In this document: positions 19,198 through 27,626 of the stretch, in pieces | Numbering within the stretch: position 1 is the first letter of the stretch | Layout: each line of letters starts with the position of its first letter | Source: Rickettsiella endosymbiont of Miltochrista miniata | GTDB lineage: Bacteria > Pseudomonadota > Gammaproteobacteria > Diplorickettsiales > Diplorickettsiaceae | Length of the DNA stretch: 64,000 nucleotides | Assembly (NCBI RefSeq): GCF_964031245.1 | Contig: NZ_OZ035017.1 | Coordinates: forward strand, 151,402 to 215,401 | Direction: 5' to 3' | The notes under the pieces: model-generated | The model's input: only the letters and a program-made list of their open reading frames with translations | Databases searched by the model: none | What the model was told of the DNA's origin: nothing | Translations under genes and position numbers: made by a program

Positions 19198-20196
19198 ATG
19201 ATGCTCTCTGCTCAGAGTTTTATTACGGATACATTAACCGCGGTAGACGGTGTGATTGGCCACTATGTCCAAACGGTCTATCTGCAGTTAGCAGTACAAT
19301 ACAACAGTACACTCTTGCTGTTGTGTACACTTTATATTCTGTTGCTAGGCTATCGTTTTACCATGCATACCTTGAGTGCTGATTTCAGCACTATTAGCCG
19401 ACATTTAATTGTTTTATGCATAGTTTATGGATTGATTACCAATTGGTCTTTATATTATCTCTTTGTTTATAACCTTTTTACGAATGAACCAGGTGATATC
19501 GCCCAAGTGATGGTTAATGCATCCAACCCATTGACTTCTGATCAATCAATTGCGCAAGCACTTAATCAAGTTTATAGCACAGGGATGGATGCCTCCAAAA
19601 AATTATTTAATGGAGGAATTAGACTTTTTTTCTGTAGTATTTTCATATTTGTTTTTACTTTTGTATGTTGTTTGACGGCGCTAGGACTTTTAATCTACGC
19701 AAAGCTCGCGATGGCCATTGCGTTAGCACTCGGTCCAATTTTTCTACCTTTTATTCTTTGGGAGTCAACGCGTGGTTGGTTTGGCAGCTGGCTGAGAAAA
19801 TTATTTAATTTCGCATTAATCCCTATCGTAACAGCCAGTATTTTATCTCTCATGCTGTCGGTGATGGAGCTGGTTTTACCTGACCTAAATAGCCAAGCGG
19901 CACAAGGAAATCCCGATTTTTTTACCATGGGATTGTTTGGCGGCTTATCTTTAGTGACCGCTTTTTTGTTAAAACAAAGTTTACCGATCGCAAGCAGTTT
20001 AAGTGGCGGGCTTACGCTGGCCGCTTTAGGTCAAGTAGGCAGTATGGTGAGTTCTACTCTTAGAGCAACTGGCATGAATGCTGCAGGGCGTTTGGCTGGA
20101 AAAGGAATTAAAGCCATAGGGAACGTAATGGCTAACAAAGCGGCAAGTCAAAAAAAATCAACCGTCAATGCAGCCGTAGAGCAAGGAAAAAAATGA
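19198..20196 (+). CDS. virB6: VirB6/TrbL-like polytopic channel protein
   Basis: A 332-residue membrane protein with about six hydrophobic segments. It includes the VirB6 central pattern LAMAIALALGPIFLPFILW...TRGWFGSWL, followed by LFNFALIPIVTASILSLML. The C-terminal 80 residues are polar and alanine-rich. It forms the inner-membrane part of the translocation channel. The stop overlaps the virB8 start by 4 bp, so translation is coupled. Confidence 0.9.
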   Translation: MMLSAQSFITDTLTAVDGVIGHYVQTVYLQLAVQYNSTLLLLCTLYILLLGYRFTMHTLSADFSTISRHLIVLCIVYGLITNWSLYYLFVYNLFTNEPGDIAQVMVNASNPLTSDQSIAQALNQVYSTGMDASKKLFNGGIRLFFCSIFIFVFTFVCCLTALGLLIYAKLAMAIALALGPIFLPFILWESTRGWFGSWLRKLFNFALIPIVTASILSLMLSVMELVLPDLNSQAAQGNPDFFTMGLFGGLSLVTAFLLKQSLPIASSLSGGLTLAALGQVGSMVSSTLRATGMNAAGRLAGKGIKAIGNVMANKAASQKKSTVNAAVEQGKK

Positions 20197-20885
20197 AAAC
20201 GAATACAAGTGAAGCATTTTACCAAAAAGCTGCTGATTGGCGTTATGATGTTTATCATAGCAAAGCCATTTGGTTACGTTATTCGTTGATTGGAAATATA
20301 GGATTATTGCTTTGTTTATTGTTTACATTAATCATGCTGACTTGTTTGATCCCACTCAAACAAAAAGTACCTTACCTGTATGCGTTTAATAACGCGACGG
20401 GTGAAATAACTAAGCTGGGTAAATTAGAACCTACGCAGCTAACGGCTAATTGGCAGATGACACGTTATTTTCTTATACACTATGTCATCAATCGAGAAAG
20501 CTATGATAGCGATAATTTAGAAATTCCTTACCAATTAGCGTGGGCTCAATCGGATGTCATGATCCGAAAACAATACGATGCTGAAGTGGATAGTAATGTA
20601 TTGACTTCCCCGTATCGCAAATATGGAAAAAATAAAGCGGTCACAGTACGAGTGTTATCGGTTTCACGCTTGAATGACAATACGGCGGCTATTCGCTTCG
20701 AAAAACGATTGAGTGATAAAGCATCTAATACACAACAAGTGGCGAATCAAGAAGTCATCGTGAAATGGCACTATCAATCAGTTAAAGCAACCCAAGTTCA
20801 ACTAGATAGAAATCCACTCGGATTTACCGTGACGTATTACCAAGTGACACCGGTTAATTTAAATGAGGAGAACCGTCATGAGTGA
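20193..20885 (+). CDS. virB8: VirB8-like assembly factor
   Basis: A 230-residue protein. It has a short cytoplasmic start (EAFYQKAADWRYDVYHSKA), one membrane helix (NIGLLLCLLFTLIMLTCLI) and a periplasmic NTF2-like domain with TANWQMTRYFLIHYVINRESYD and NPLGFTVTYYQVTPV near the end, all VirB8 hallmarks. It bridges the inner-membrane complex to VirB9/VirB10. It overlaps both neighbours. Confidence 0.92.
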   Translation: MKTNTSEAFYQKAADWRYDVYHSKAIWLRYSLIGNIGLLLCLLFTLIMLTCLIPLKQKVPYLYAFNNATGEITKLGKLEPTQLTANWQMTRYFLIHYVINRESYDSDNLEIPYQLAWAQSDVMIRKQYDAEVDSNVLTSPYRKYGKNKAVTVRVLSVSRLNDNTAAIRFEKRLSDKASNTQQVANQEVIVKWHYQSVKATQVQLDRNPLGFTVTYYQVTPVNLNEENRHE

Positions 20886-21606
20886 ACGAATTACTTTTCT
20901 TTTATTGAGCATGCTTATCATTACCATGGGACATAGCATGGCGCAAGCGGCTTTGCTTCCTAGGCAGGTTACAGCGGATCAACATGTTAAAACAGTCAAC
21001 TATGATCCGAATAACGTGGTTATTATCCACGGACATTATGGTTATCAGACACAAGTGGTGTTTGCCGGGGACGAGGAAGTACAAAATATATCTATCGGCG
21101 ATAGCTTAGCTTGGCAAGCGGTATCGGTTAAAAATAATCTGTTTATCAAACCTATGGCTGCATCAAAGACTAATATGACCGTACTGACCAATGTTAATAG
21201 CTATAATTTTCAATTAGATTCGAATGATACAAAAACTTCACCGACATATAAATTACAGTTTATCTATCCGAGTGCAGGCTACGATCGAAGTGGACAAACC
21301 AATGCCCTTGGCGTTTGTGATCCGACCAAAATTAACTGGAAATATAGTTTTACCGGCGACAAACGATTAGCACCACGAGAAGCATTTGATTGTAACGGTC
21401 AGTTTACTTATTTCCGCTTCGACAATAGCTTACCCGCCATTTTTATTGTGGATAAGAATCGGCAAGAAACTTTAGTCAATTATCACATGAAAGGAAACTA
21501 TGTCGTTGTCAATACGACAGCACCCCAATTTACTTTACGAAGCGGGCGTTATGTGACGAGTGTGTATAACGATGCCGCCATCGGTGATTGGCAGAACATA
21601 AAATAA
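20878..21606 (+). CDS. virB9: VirB9-like core-complex protein
   Basis: 242 residues from the ATG at 20878, which has GAGGAG 6 bp upstream; the upstream ATG at 20863 is less likely. It has a signal peptide (ITFLLLSMLIITMGHSMAQA), an N-terminal domain with GYQTQVVFAGDEEVQNISIGD and LFIKPMAASKTNMTV, and a C-terminal domain with KINWKYSFTGD, FDNSLPAIF and VNYHMKGNYVVV, matching VirB9/CagX. It forms the outer-membrane ring with VirB7 and VirB10. Confidence 0.93.
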   Translation: MSERITFLLLSMLIITMGHSMAQAALLPRQVTADQHVKTVNYDPNNVVIIHGHYGYQTQVVFAGDEEVQNISIGDSLAWQAVSVKNNLFIKPMAASKTNMTVLTNVNSYNFQLDSNDTKTSPTYKLQFIYPSAGYDRSGQTNALGVCDPTKINWKYSFTGDKRLAPREAFDCNGQFTYFRFDNSLPAIFIVDKNRQETLVNYHMKGNYVVVNTTAPQFTLRSGRYVTSVYNDAAIGDWQNIK

Positions 21607-21620
21607 ATGGTGGTAACGTC

Positions 21621-22682
21621 ATGGTAAAACAAACAACTTCCCCACCTGAAGGATTGCCCGAGATTACTGAACCAAGCCGTAAAAAGCCGGCTCTTCTTAT
21701 CCTGTTGCTAAGTTTATTACTTTTATTAGGAATACATTTTCTGTTTCATTCTAAAAAAACTGAAACTAAAACCAAATTCGCAGTCGAAGAATCTTATACA
21801 CTACCCAACAACGAGGGAAAGTCATCAAAATCATCCCCATTAAAAGGACAATCTGAAATTAAACAACTATCAGAACAACAATTGGCTTTATTACAAGCTA
21901 AACAAAAAGAATTACAACTGCGTTTATCTGCGCCCATGATGTTGCTTGAACAAAGCGGTAATCAATCCAGTAATTCCACGACACCCGTAAAATCTAAAAC
22001 GCTCTCTACTGATCCCAACAGTCAATTTTTACAGCAGCTTAGTGGATCGAACATCAATAAACGGATTCAGGCAAATTCATTAGGTCCTTTAAATCAGTTG
22101 ATCGCTCAGGGCCAGATCATGCATGCTATTTTAGAAACAGCGATTAATTCTGATTTACCGGGTTCCTTGCGGGCAATCATCGATCAGCCGGTTTATGCAG
22201 AAGATGGCTCGCAAGTGCTTATATCGCCAGGTAGTCGTTTGATCGGACAATACAAAAGTGGCATGTCGGAAGGGCAATCGCGAATTTTTATTGTTTGGAC
22301 ACGTTTAATAACGCCGGGTGGTTTGAGTCTGAATTTAGATTCGTCGGGTGTCGATTCATTAGGTATGGCGGGAACGGCTGCCGATGTTATTGATCGACAT
22401 TTTTGGCAACGATTTGGAACGGCTACACTTCTTTCGATTTTGGGTGCGGGTACATCTAATGTCGGTGTTGCTAATAACGCATCCTATAATGCAACCCAAG
22501 CCTATCGTATGGCTATAGCGAATAGTTTGAATCAAACCGCACAGCAAACATTGCAACAACAAACGACGATTCCACCGACCTTATGGGTAAATCAAGGGTC
22601 TCCCATCCAAGTGTTTGTAGCACATGACTTAGATTTTCGATCGGTTCATCAAGAAGCAAAAGGTAAAGTCAATGTCTTCTAA
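21621..22682 (+). CDS. virB10: VirB10-like core-complex protein
   Basis: About 353 residues from the ATG at 21621. It has one membrane helix (ALLILLLSLLLLLGIHFLF), a glutamine/serine-rich linker, then the TrbI/VirB10 domain: GQIMHAILETAINSDLPG, QPVYAEDGSQVLISPGSRLIGQY and RIFIVWTRLITPGG, ending in NQGSPIQVFVAHDLDF. It spans from inner to outer membrane and transmits ATP-driven signals. It is the second-to-last gene of the operon. Confidence 0.94.
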   Translation: MVKQTTSPPEGLPEITEPSRKKPALLILLLSLLLLLGIHFLFHSKKTETKTKFAVEESYTLPNNEGKSSKSSPLKGQSEIKQLSEQQLALLQAKQKELQLRLSAPMMLLEQSGNQSSNSTTPVKSKTLSTDPNSQFLQQLSGSNINKRIQANSLGPLNQLIAQGQIMHAILETAINSDLPGSLRAIIDQPVYAEDGSQVLISPGSRLIGQYKSGMSEGQSRIFIVWTRLITPGGLSLNLDSSGVDSLGMAGTAADVIDRHFWQRFGTATLLSILGAGTSNVGVANNASYNATQAYRMAIANSLNQTAQQTLQQQTTIPPTLWVNQGSPIQVFVAHDLDFRSVHQEAKGKVNVF

Positions 22683-22697
22683 AATTATACAGAAAAA

Positions 22698-23669
22698 ATG
22701 TCCATAAAAGCGTTAGAAAAACACATAGAACCCTTAAAACCTTTCTTACAAACAGCAGGTGTAACGGAAGTTTGCATTAATCAACCCGGTTTAGTATTTG
22801 TTGAAAAAAATGGAAATTTTACTTGCCATGAAATACAGATCTTAGAATTTAGCTTTCTTGAAGCATTAGCTAACCTGATTGCAGAATTTAACCATAAAAC
22901 ATTTCCGCACCCTTTAGTTTCAGGCTATTTACCGACGGGCGAACGCATACAATGTATTATGCCACCTGCTTGTGAAAAAAATAATGCGATTTATTCTATT
23001 CGTTGCCATTCACGTCATGAAATGAGTCTAGAGGATTATCAAAAAACAGGGGTTTTTGATGAGTTTGCTGTCGTAAACAAAGATGCGACTAAAGAAACAG
23101 CAACTTCTTTAAAAGAGTTACACGCGCAAAAAAATATTGCTGAATTTCTGAAGTTAGCAATAAGTGCTAAAAAAAACATGATCATTAGTGGTGGGACGGG
23201 TACCGGTAAGACAACCTTTCTCAATGCGTGTTTAAAACTTATTCCAGATACGGACCGTTTGATCACGGTAGAAGATACGCGAGAGGTTAAGGTAGCGCAG
23301 GCAAACAAAGTACATTTACTTTTTAATGAAGACGATAAAAATATGACCGCAGCGAAATTATTCAAGGCATGTTTACGCTTAAGGCCCGATAGAATACTGC
23401 TGTCTGAATTGCGCGGTGCTGAAGCATGGTCATTTCTGAGAGCAGCAAACAGTGGTCATCCAGGAAGCATCAGTACGGTGCATGCTGACACACCGGCAGG
23501 TTGTTTTGATCAGCTCGTATTCATGATGCAACAAGCAGGTTCAAATTCGAGTGAAGAAAAATTACGGACTTATATTCAATCTATCATTCCAATCATTATC
23601 CAGTTAAAACGTAGTGCTAACTCGAAACGATTTGTAGAGATAGCAGAGATTTATTTTGATAGTGGTTAG
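22698..23669 (+). CDS. virB11: VirB11-like hexameric ATPase
   Basis: A 323-residue traffic ATPase. Walker A SGGTGTGKTT at about 164-173, the Asp box VEDTREV, LRLRPDRILLSELRGAEAW (Walker B), and GHPGSISTVHADTP (His box). It acts at the inner-membrane face and with VirB4/VirD4 drives assembly and transfer. It starts 15 bp after virB10 and is the last gene of the operon; the next genes run in the opposite direction. Confidence 0.95.
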   Translation: MSIKALEKHIEPLKPFLQTAGVTEVCINQPGLVFVEKNGNFTCHEIQILEFSFLEALANLIAEFNHKTFPHPLVSGYLPTGERIQCIMPPACEKNNAIYSIRCHSRHEMSLEDYQKTGVFDEFAVVNKDATKETATSLKELHAQKNIAEFLKLAISAKKNMIISGGTGTGKTTFLNACLKLIPDTDRLITVEDTREVKVAQANKVHLLFNEDDKNMTAAKLFKACLRLRPDRILLSELRGAEAWSFLRAANSGHPGSISTVHADTPAGCFDQLVFMMQQAGSNSSEEKLRTYIQSIIPIIIQLKRSANSKRFVEIAEIYFDSG

Positions 23670-23732
23670 GCTAGGTGTCCAATCCATAATTTTACTAAAG
23701 TTTCTGCTATTTCAATTTATTAAATAAAGTTA

Positions 23733-24128
23733 TTATTTATTTTTCAGTAAGCCATACTCTACTAAAAGAGAGTGTAATTGTCCTCTTGCTAATGGTTTTC
23801 GAAAAACACGATCGGCGCCGAGTGCTAAATAAGTTGCTTCGTTTTCTTTGTCATGGGCGGTTACTACGATGAAAGGAAGCGGTTTTCGTTGTATTTCTCT
23901 CGTGCGCGCTGCTTTTATGACATTTCCCCCAGGAATGTCCGGTAAGCCCATATCAAGCAAGACCATATCGTAATAAAGCTGACGGATTGCAGCTTGTCCT
24001 CGGCTAACACAATCAACCTGACAGCCCAAGCTTGCAAGAACTTGTTGATGGATGGTTCGAATAATGGGGTCGTCTTCAACAACCAAGATACGAGGGGTAA
24101 GGGAAGAGTTTGCAAAGTCATGATTCAT
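23733..24128 (-). CDS. Single-domain response regulator (CheY-like)
   Basis: A 131-residue receiver domain with all key residues: acidic pair D19/D20 (LVVEDD), phospho-acceptor D59 (MVLLDMGLPD), T90 (IVVTAHD) and K111 (VFRKPL). No output domain. It closely resembles the receiver part of the protein at 53403. It lies downstream of a LuxR-type gene on the same strand, separated by a palindrome-bearing gap. Possible kinases in the window are the PAS kinase at 55396 or a kinase elsewhere. Confidence 0.88.
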   Translation of the reverse strand: MNHDFANSSLTPRILVVEDDPIIRTIHQQVLASLGCQVDCVSRGQAAIRQLYYDMVLLDMGLPDIPGGNVIKAARTREIQRKPLPFIVVTAHDKENEATYLALGADRVFRKPLARGQLHSLLVEYGLLKNK

Positions 24129-24191
24129 AAAATTTCTCCTGAAAAGTGTTATTTTTTTATAGTGTGACTATTATTGATATTCTGCGCAATT

Positions 24192-24307
24192 CCCGGAATT
24201 CCGGGGAGGTAATTCTGATTTTTTAAAGTTGAAAACGAATTTTTAAGCCAGAAATAATAGGATTTTTTTATTTCTTTGGTTATAAGTACCCCCGGAATTC
24301 CGAGGGT
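24192..24307. repeat. Pair of CCCGGAATTCCG palindromes
   Basis: CCCGGAATTCCGGG at 24192-24205 is a perfect 14-bp palindrome. At 24288-24307 a 20-bp near-perfect palindrome, ACCCCCGGAATTCCGAGGGT (one mismatched pair), repeats the same core and is followed on the plus strand by T6. They sit between the LuxR-type and receiver genes, about 96 bp apart centre to centre. They could be paired protein-binding sites or hairpins; the second looks like a plus-strand terminator, although no plus-strand gene ends there. Confidence 0.55.
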
Positions 24308-24323
24308 TTTTTGTTGTAAATTT

Positions 24324-24719
24324 TTAAGGTTTTTTGATCCATCCATAGCGAATACCCTCCATAACTGCTCTAGCAATTGTTTTACATTTCAGTTTTTTCT
24401 TAATGCTTTTATGATAGTCTTCAACTGTATTGTGCTTAATATCGAGTAATTCAGCGCTTTCTCTTACGGTGTATCCTAAAGCGGCTAATGAGAGGCACTC
24501 TTTTTCTCGAGGGCTTAACTGTGAATCAACGATCAATGTAGTTCTTAAACTGAGATTAAATAATAAAGTTTTGATGAGTTGACGTTGTTTGAGTGATGGT
24601 TTGTGATTACCCAGTTTTATTAAAATACGCGTTATTAGATCAGTGGGCTCATTAATGGATGAACCCTGAGTTAGATCGGAATCCCCTATAGCGGATTTAA
24701 TCACTTTCTTTTGAGACAT
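24324..24719 (-). CDS. LuxR-type HTH transcription regulator
   Basis: About 131 residues from the ATG at 24719, preceded by GGAGG at 7 bp spacing; the longer TTG start at 24731 would overlap that site. The C-terminal 65 residues form a GerE/LuxR helix-turn-helix (LSPREKECLSLAALGYTV, SAELLDIKHNTVEDYHKSI). The N-terminus carries no recognisable receiver or autoinducer domain. It lies upstream of the separate receiver gene at 23733, so the pair may be a split response regulator. A second LuxR-type gene with the same leader arrangement is at 58625. Confidence 0.85.
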   Translation of the reverse strand: MSQKKVIKSAIGDSDLTQGSSINEPTDLITRILIKLGNHKPSLKQRQLIKTLLFNLSLRTTLIVDSQLSPREKECLSLAALGYTVRESAELLDIKHNTVEDYHKSIKKKLKCKTIARAVMEGIRYGWIKKP

Positions 24720-24792
24720 AATGACCTCCAAGGCGCAAAATAGGCCCTAATTAAATTTGAAAAAAGAAATATTTTTTAAGATTTATCAGGTG

Positions 24793-24927
24793 CTATGTTT
24801 GTCGAAGTCGCGCTAAGATAGCCTCAAATAGAAGTTTTTGATGACGAAATAAAAAAGTAATGAACCTTTGATTAATAAAAGTAAATTGCCCTAAGGGGGC
24901 CCGATGATTTATTCTATAAAAAGTCAT
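24793..24927 (-). CDS. Small 44-residue ORF behind conserved leader
   Basis: The ATG (24925-24927) follows AGGAG at 9 bp. The product is basic, with no recognised domain (starts MTFYRINHRAPLGQF, ends RLRQT). Its start lies exactly where the leader shared with 59292-59340 stops being conserved, as for the 80-residue ORF there, and both proteins begin with a (F/L)YR motif. It is followed by the LuxR-type gene. It could be a leader peptide or a small regulator. Confidence 0.45.
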   Translation of the reverse strand: MTFYRINHRAPLGQFTFINQRFITFLFRHQKLLFEAILARLRQT

Positions 24928-24972
24928 GATGCTCGACTCCTAGTAATTTTAGGTTGTTGAGATAAGTGGCTA
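24925..24972 (-). promoter_or_regulatory. Duplicated leader element, copy A
   Basis: About 48 bp are shared with 59292-59340. On the plus strand both read CATGATGCTCGACTCCTA, then a variable AT part, TTAGGTTGTTGAGA and TAAGTGG. On the minus strand this is the 5' leader and AGGAG site of a small ORF upstream of a LuxR-type gene in both places. A hairpin-forming stretch lies directly upstream (24973-25008, CAAGGTA...TACCTTG). Confidence 0.65.
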
Positions 24973-25012
24973 GCACGGCAAGGTATTACCAGTACCTTGT
25001 GCAGTGCGGTTT

Positions 25013-25045
25013 GGTGCGGGAAGTTATTCCTGCACCAGATTTTTT
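25013..25045 (+). terminator. Plus-strand intrinsic terminator
   Basis: GGTGCGGGAA (25013-25022) pairs with TTCCTGCACC (25027-25036), including one G-U wobble that would be an A-C clash on the other strand. It is followed by AGATTTTTT. It points to a plus-strand transcript, but no plus-strand gene lies upstream in this gap, so a short RNA from about 24920 is possible. The remainder of 25046-25145 shows nothing else. Confidence 0.55.
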
Positions 25046-25145
25046 ATAACAGGCAATCCAAATCTTAGCGGTCCCAATAGGTGATCTGCAAGAGGTTTAA
25101 CTAAATTTATTAAACATTTGAAATAAAAAAGTTTTTTGAATCTTT

Positions 25146-25994
25146 TTAATTGAAATTAATTAGTTTATTTATTCTTTGTTCAGCAACCTGACAGTAGACG
25201 AGCTGGTTATCGATCAGCAAACAGCGTCGATGTAAAGAAAGTGCTGCTAAACCTGTAGTGCCGCTGCCAGAAAATGGATCAACAATCAGATCATTTGGTT
25301 TTGAGAGTAATTGGATAAAAAACTGAGGTAATGCAACCGGAAAAACAGCTGGATGACCTTGATTGCGATTTTCAGGGCTCAGATGCAAAACGTTTGTTGG
25401 TAGTACTTGTTTTTTGTTACGCCAATTGGCTAAGTCACGCTGAAAGCCACTACCTGTACTAGAACGAACGAAGGGAGATTTTAGATTCTCGAAATTCATC
25501 AACCGTTGTTGAGTGGATAAGGCAATCGGGATTTTAATCGCATCCTGATTAATATAAGGTGTTTTTACTTTGGCGAGATGAAACACATATTCCCAGGCAT
25601 CCCGTAAGCGAGTTGGCCAATATCCTGGCATACTGGTTTTTTTATGCCAGATATAGTCGTCTATGCAATACCAACCTAAGCCAATGAGTTTTTCTATCGT
25701 ATTCCATACATAATGCTGACGGACACCGTTAACAATTTTATCTTTCATATTCAGCACTAAACTTCCCGTTGGTTTTAGAGCTTGCCAAAACGTGCTATGA
25801 AAAGATATGAACCAATCGGCATAATCGCCAGGAGGAATGCTGTTGTAATGTTGTTTCCGTGCATCCGCATACGGTGGAGATGTAACAATCAAATCAACTT
25901 GATTAGGAAAAGCGCGCAATTCTTTCTCACAATCGCCATGCAGAATTTTATAATTGTTTTGAAATAAAGACTCATTAACTAAGTTGTTTTGCAT
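25146..25994 (-). CDS. Site-specific DNA methyltransferase (N4-cytosine / N6-adenine)
   Basis: A 282-residue amino-methyltransferase of the beta arrangement: catalytic motif IV TSPPY at residues 38-42 precedes the SAM-binding motif I DPFSGSGTTG near 240. TSPPY favours N4-cytosine but does not prove it. The target-recognition part lies between (about 110-220). No partner restriction enzyme is adjacent. It is the last gene of a minus-strand phage-type early region (replication genes upstream), so it is likely an orphan modification enzyme protecting mobile DNA. Confidence 0.9.
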   Translation of the reverse strand: MQNNLVNESLFQNNYKILHGDCEKELRAFPNQVDLIVTSPPYADARKQHYNSIPPGDYADWFISFHSTFWQALKPTGSLVLNMKDKIVNGVRQHYVWNTIEKLIGLGWYCIDDYIWHKKTSMPGYWPTRLRDAWEYVFHLAKVKTPYINQDAIKIPIALSTQQRLMNFENLKSPFVRSSTGSGFQRDLANWRNKKQVLPTNVLHLSPENRNQGHPAVFPVALPQFFIQLLSKPNDLIVDPFSGSGTTGLAALSLHRRCLLIDNQLVYCQVAEQRINKLINFN

Positions 25995-26003
25995 AAAGAT
26001 CCT

Positions 26004-26672
26004 TCAATTTTCTTCTTCTTCAGACGTATCCGTATCAATCTGCAATTGCGAAAACTGCTGAGTCGCTTGTGAAAGTGTTAATGGGAGAATAGATAATTGT
26101 TTAGTGCCGTTGGCATATACAATCAATGCGCGTTTAACATCACCTATTAAAATAGGATCGGGTGGATTATGTGAACCTTGGACTTGATTATCATATTCCA
26201 AGCTGCCTTTGAGTGATCGTGGATAGCTAGTGAGTGGTTTACGTTGGTAATCACGATAGCGTTTTTCAAATTCATGGCGTAAAAAGGGTAATTCTTTTTC
26301 CGGTTGCTGGCATAAGTAAACCCAACCGCCCATGTCTCGAATGACACAGTGTATAATCGGGTTGTCAAAAACTACACTGTCATAGCGACCTACTGTGCGA
26401 ATAGCCGTTACTACTTGGCTCCATGCGTTAAGCGCATGACTATGACTATCACCTTGAATTAAAACAATTAAATCAGCAGGAGTTGGCATGCCCCATTTCT
26501 GGCGATCGGGATTTTGTAAAGTATTCAGTATCGCTTGTTTTACTTGGGGAAACGGATAAGCTTTAAGACATTGCCAGTAGGTTTCTAGTAATAAACTTGA
26601 AACTTTGCGGTTAAAAGATTCCGCCAATAATGTCAGCCATTCTAGAAAGGGTTTTTTATCATCTGTTAACAT
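26004..26672 (-). CDS. Phage replication-associated protein (DUF6475-like)
   Basis: About 222 residues from the ATG at 26672, which has GGAG at 5 bp spacing; the longer start at 26717 would overlap the upstream gene. Recognisable pattern: FLEWLTLLAESFNRKVSS, YPFPQVKQAILNTLQNPDRQKWGMPTPADLI and MGGWVYLCQQPEKELPFLRHEFEKRY. Such proteins occur next to replisome-organiser genes in prophages and may help load the helicase. The acidic C-terminal tail (DTDTSEEEEN) is typical of partner-binding tails. Confidence 0.7.
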   Translation of the reverse strand: MLTDDKKPFLEWLTLLAESFNRKVSSLLLETYWQCLKAYPFPQVKQAILNTLQNPDRQKWGMPTPADLIVLIQGDSHSHALNAWSQVVTAIRTVGRYDSVVFDNPIIHCVIRDMGGWVYLCQQPEKELPFLRHEFEKRYRDYQRKPLTSYPRSLKGSLEYDNQVQGSHNPPDPILIGDVKRALIVYANGTKQLSILPLTLSQATQQFSQLQIDTDTSEEEEN

Positions 26673-26692
26673 AAAATCTCCTATTTTGTTGT

Positions 26693-27622
26693 TTAATTTT
26701 TTGAGTGATTCAACCATTGTTCTCCAACGACGAGGTTGTGGGCTAGGGTAGGACTCAGTCCTCGTGTTGCTAAACGAGTTACGTCATGATCGGGAGGGGC
26801 CTGCTGTCGTTGTAGAGAGTCACGTTGCTCTTTAGCAAGCCATGCATTGATGTGACGAAGGATCTGTGAGCGTGTTTTGCGTGCACTTGGATTAGCTTCA
26901 TTCCAAGCTTGTATTTGACGTAACTCTTGCAAAACATCAATGTTTGGATAGGTTTTTTTCCAGGTGTGAATATCCATTTTTCCCGTAATAAACACATCGT
27001 TATTTTGAAGTGGAATACCGATGGCTTCTTCGTCGTGAATGCTCTTTTTATTAATTGATAAGGGAATTTTTGAATTGCTGCTGGGTAAGCCGTCGATAAA
27101 CGACGGCTTACCAACAACATCCTTCTCCTGTTCCTGATCCTTCTCCTGTTCCTGTTCCTGTTCCTGATTCTGTTCCTGGTTTTGAAAGGGTTGCGATAGA
27201 GTTGCCAAATGGTTTTTAAACCCTTCATCTAAGTATTTTGTTTGATCTAATAAGATTTTAATTATGGCTTTGGAAACCGTTGATTGATGTGGAACTCGTT
27301 TAAAAAGCTTAACTATGCTTTTTCCTTGATTGGGATTTTCAATGGGGTTCCAATCTAGGAAGTTAATGATTAAAATCCAGTTTGATTCTGGATCTCTGAT
27401 TAAAAATCTAATTTGATCGAGTTCTGCAAATGCGTTGTAAACTGTTTCTTCATTCCATTTTAAATCCTCTGCTACATACCCTGTGGGTAATCGAAAACAA
27501 CCCAACATGTTAGTATGTGGTCCAGTCAGTAGATAAACAGCCAATAATTTGGCGTGAGTGGATAAATTTTGTAATGCTATATCAGACCAGAATTGTGTTT
27601 GTACAGAACCATATTCTCTCAT
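26693..27622 (-). CDS. Phage replication initiator / replisome organiser with DnaT-like C-terminus
   Basis: A 309-residue protein. The N-terminal 120 residues form a winged-helix replication-type domain (FWSDIALQNLSTHAKLLAVYLL, GCFRLPTGYVAEDLKW, FLDWNPIENPNQGKS). A low-complexity Q/E linker (NQEQNQEQEQEQEKDQ) follows at about 147-170. The C-terminus (about 225-280) has a DnaT-like DNA-binding pattern (TWKKTYPNIDVLQELRQIQAW, RSQILRHINAWL). It probably binds the phage origin and recruits helicase. The linker is encoded by a hexanucleotide repeat. Confidence 0.72.
   Translation of the reverse strand: MREYGSVQTQFWSDIALQNLSTHAKLLAVYLLTGPHTNMLGCFRLPTGYVAEDLKWNEETVYNAFAELDQIRFLIRDPESNWILIINFLDWNPIENPNQGKSIVKLFKRVPHQSTVSKAIIKILLDQTKYLDEGFKNHLATLSQPFQNQEQNQEQEQEQEKDQEQEKDVVGKPSFIDGLPSSNSKIPLSINKKSIHDEEAIGIPLQNNDVFITGKMDIHTWKKTYPNIDVLQELRQIQAWNEANPSARKTRSQILRHINAWLAKEQRDSLQRQQAPPDHDVTRLATRGLSPTLAHNLVVGEQWLNHSKN
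27115..27182. repeat. TTCCTG hexanucleotide repeat tract
   Basis: Imperfect tandem TTCCTG / TTCTCCTG units (plus strand), encoding the alternating Q/E linker of the replication protein on the minus strand. The period of six keeps the reading frame, so slippage would only change linker length. Confidence 0.6.
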
Positions 27623-27626
27623 CGCA

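Noticed and set aside
24149..24376. 75-residue minus-strand ORF across the palindromes
   Set aside because: It overlaps the LuxR gene 3' end and reads through both palindromes with repeated GIPG; no ribosome-binding site.
26779..27228. 149-residue ORF rich in R/N repeats
   Set aside because: Shadow frame of the replication protein created by the hexanucleotide repeat.
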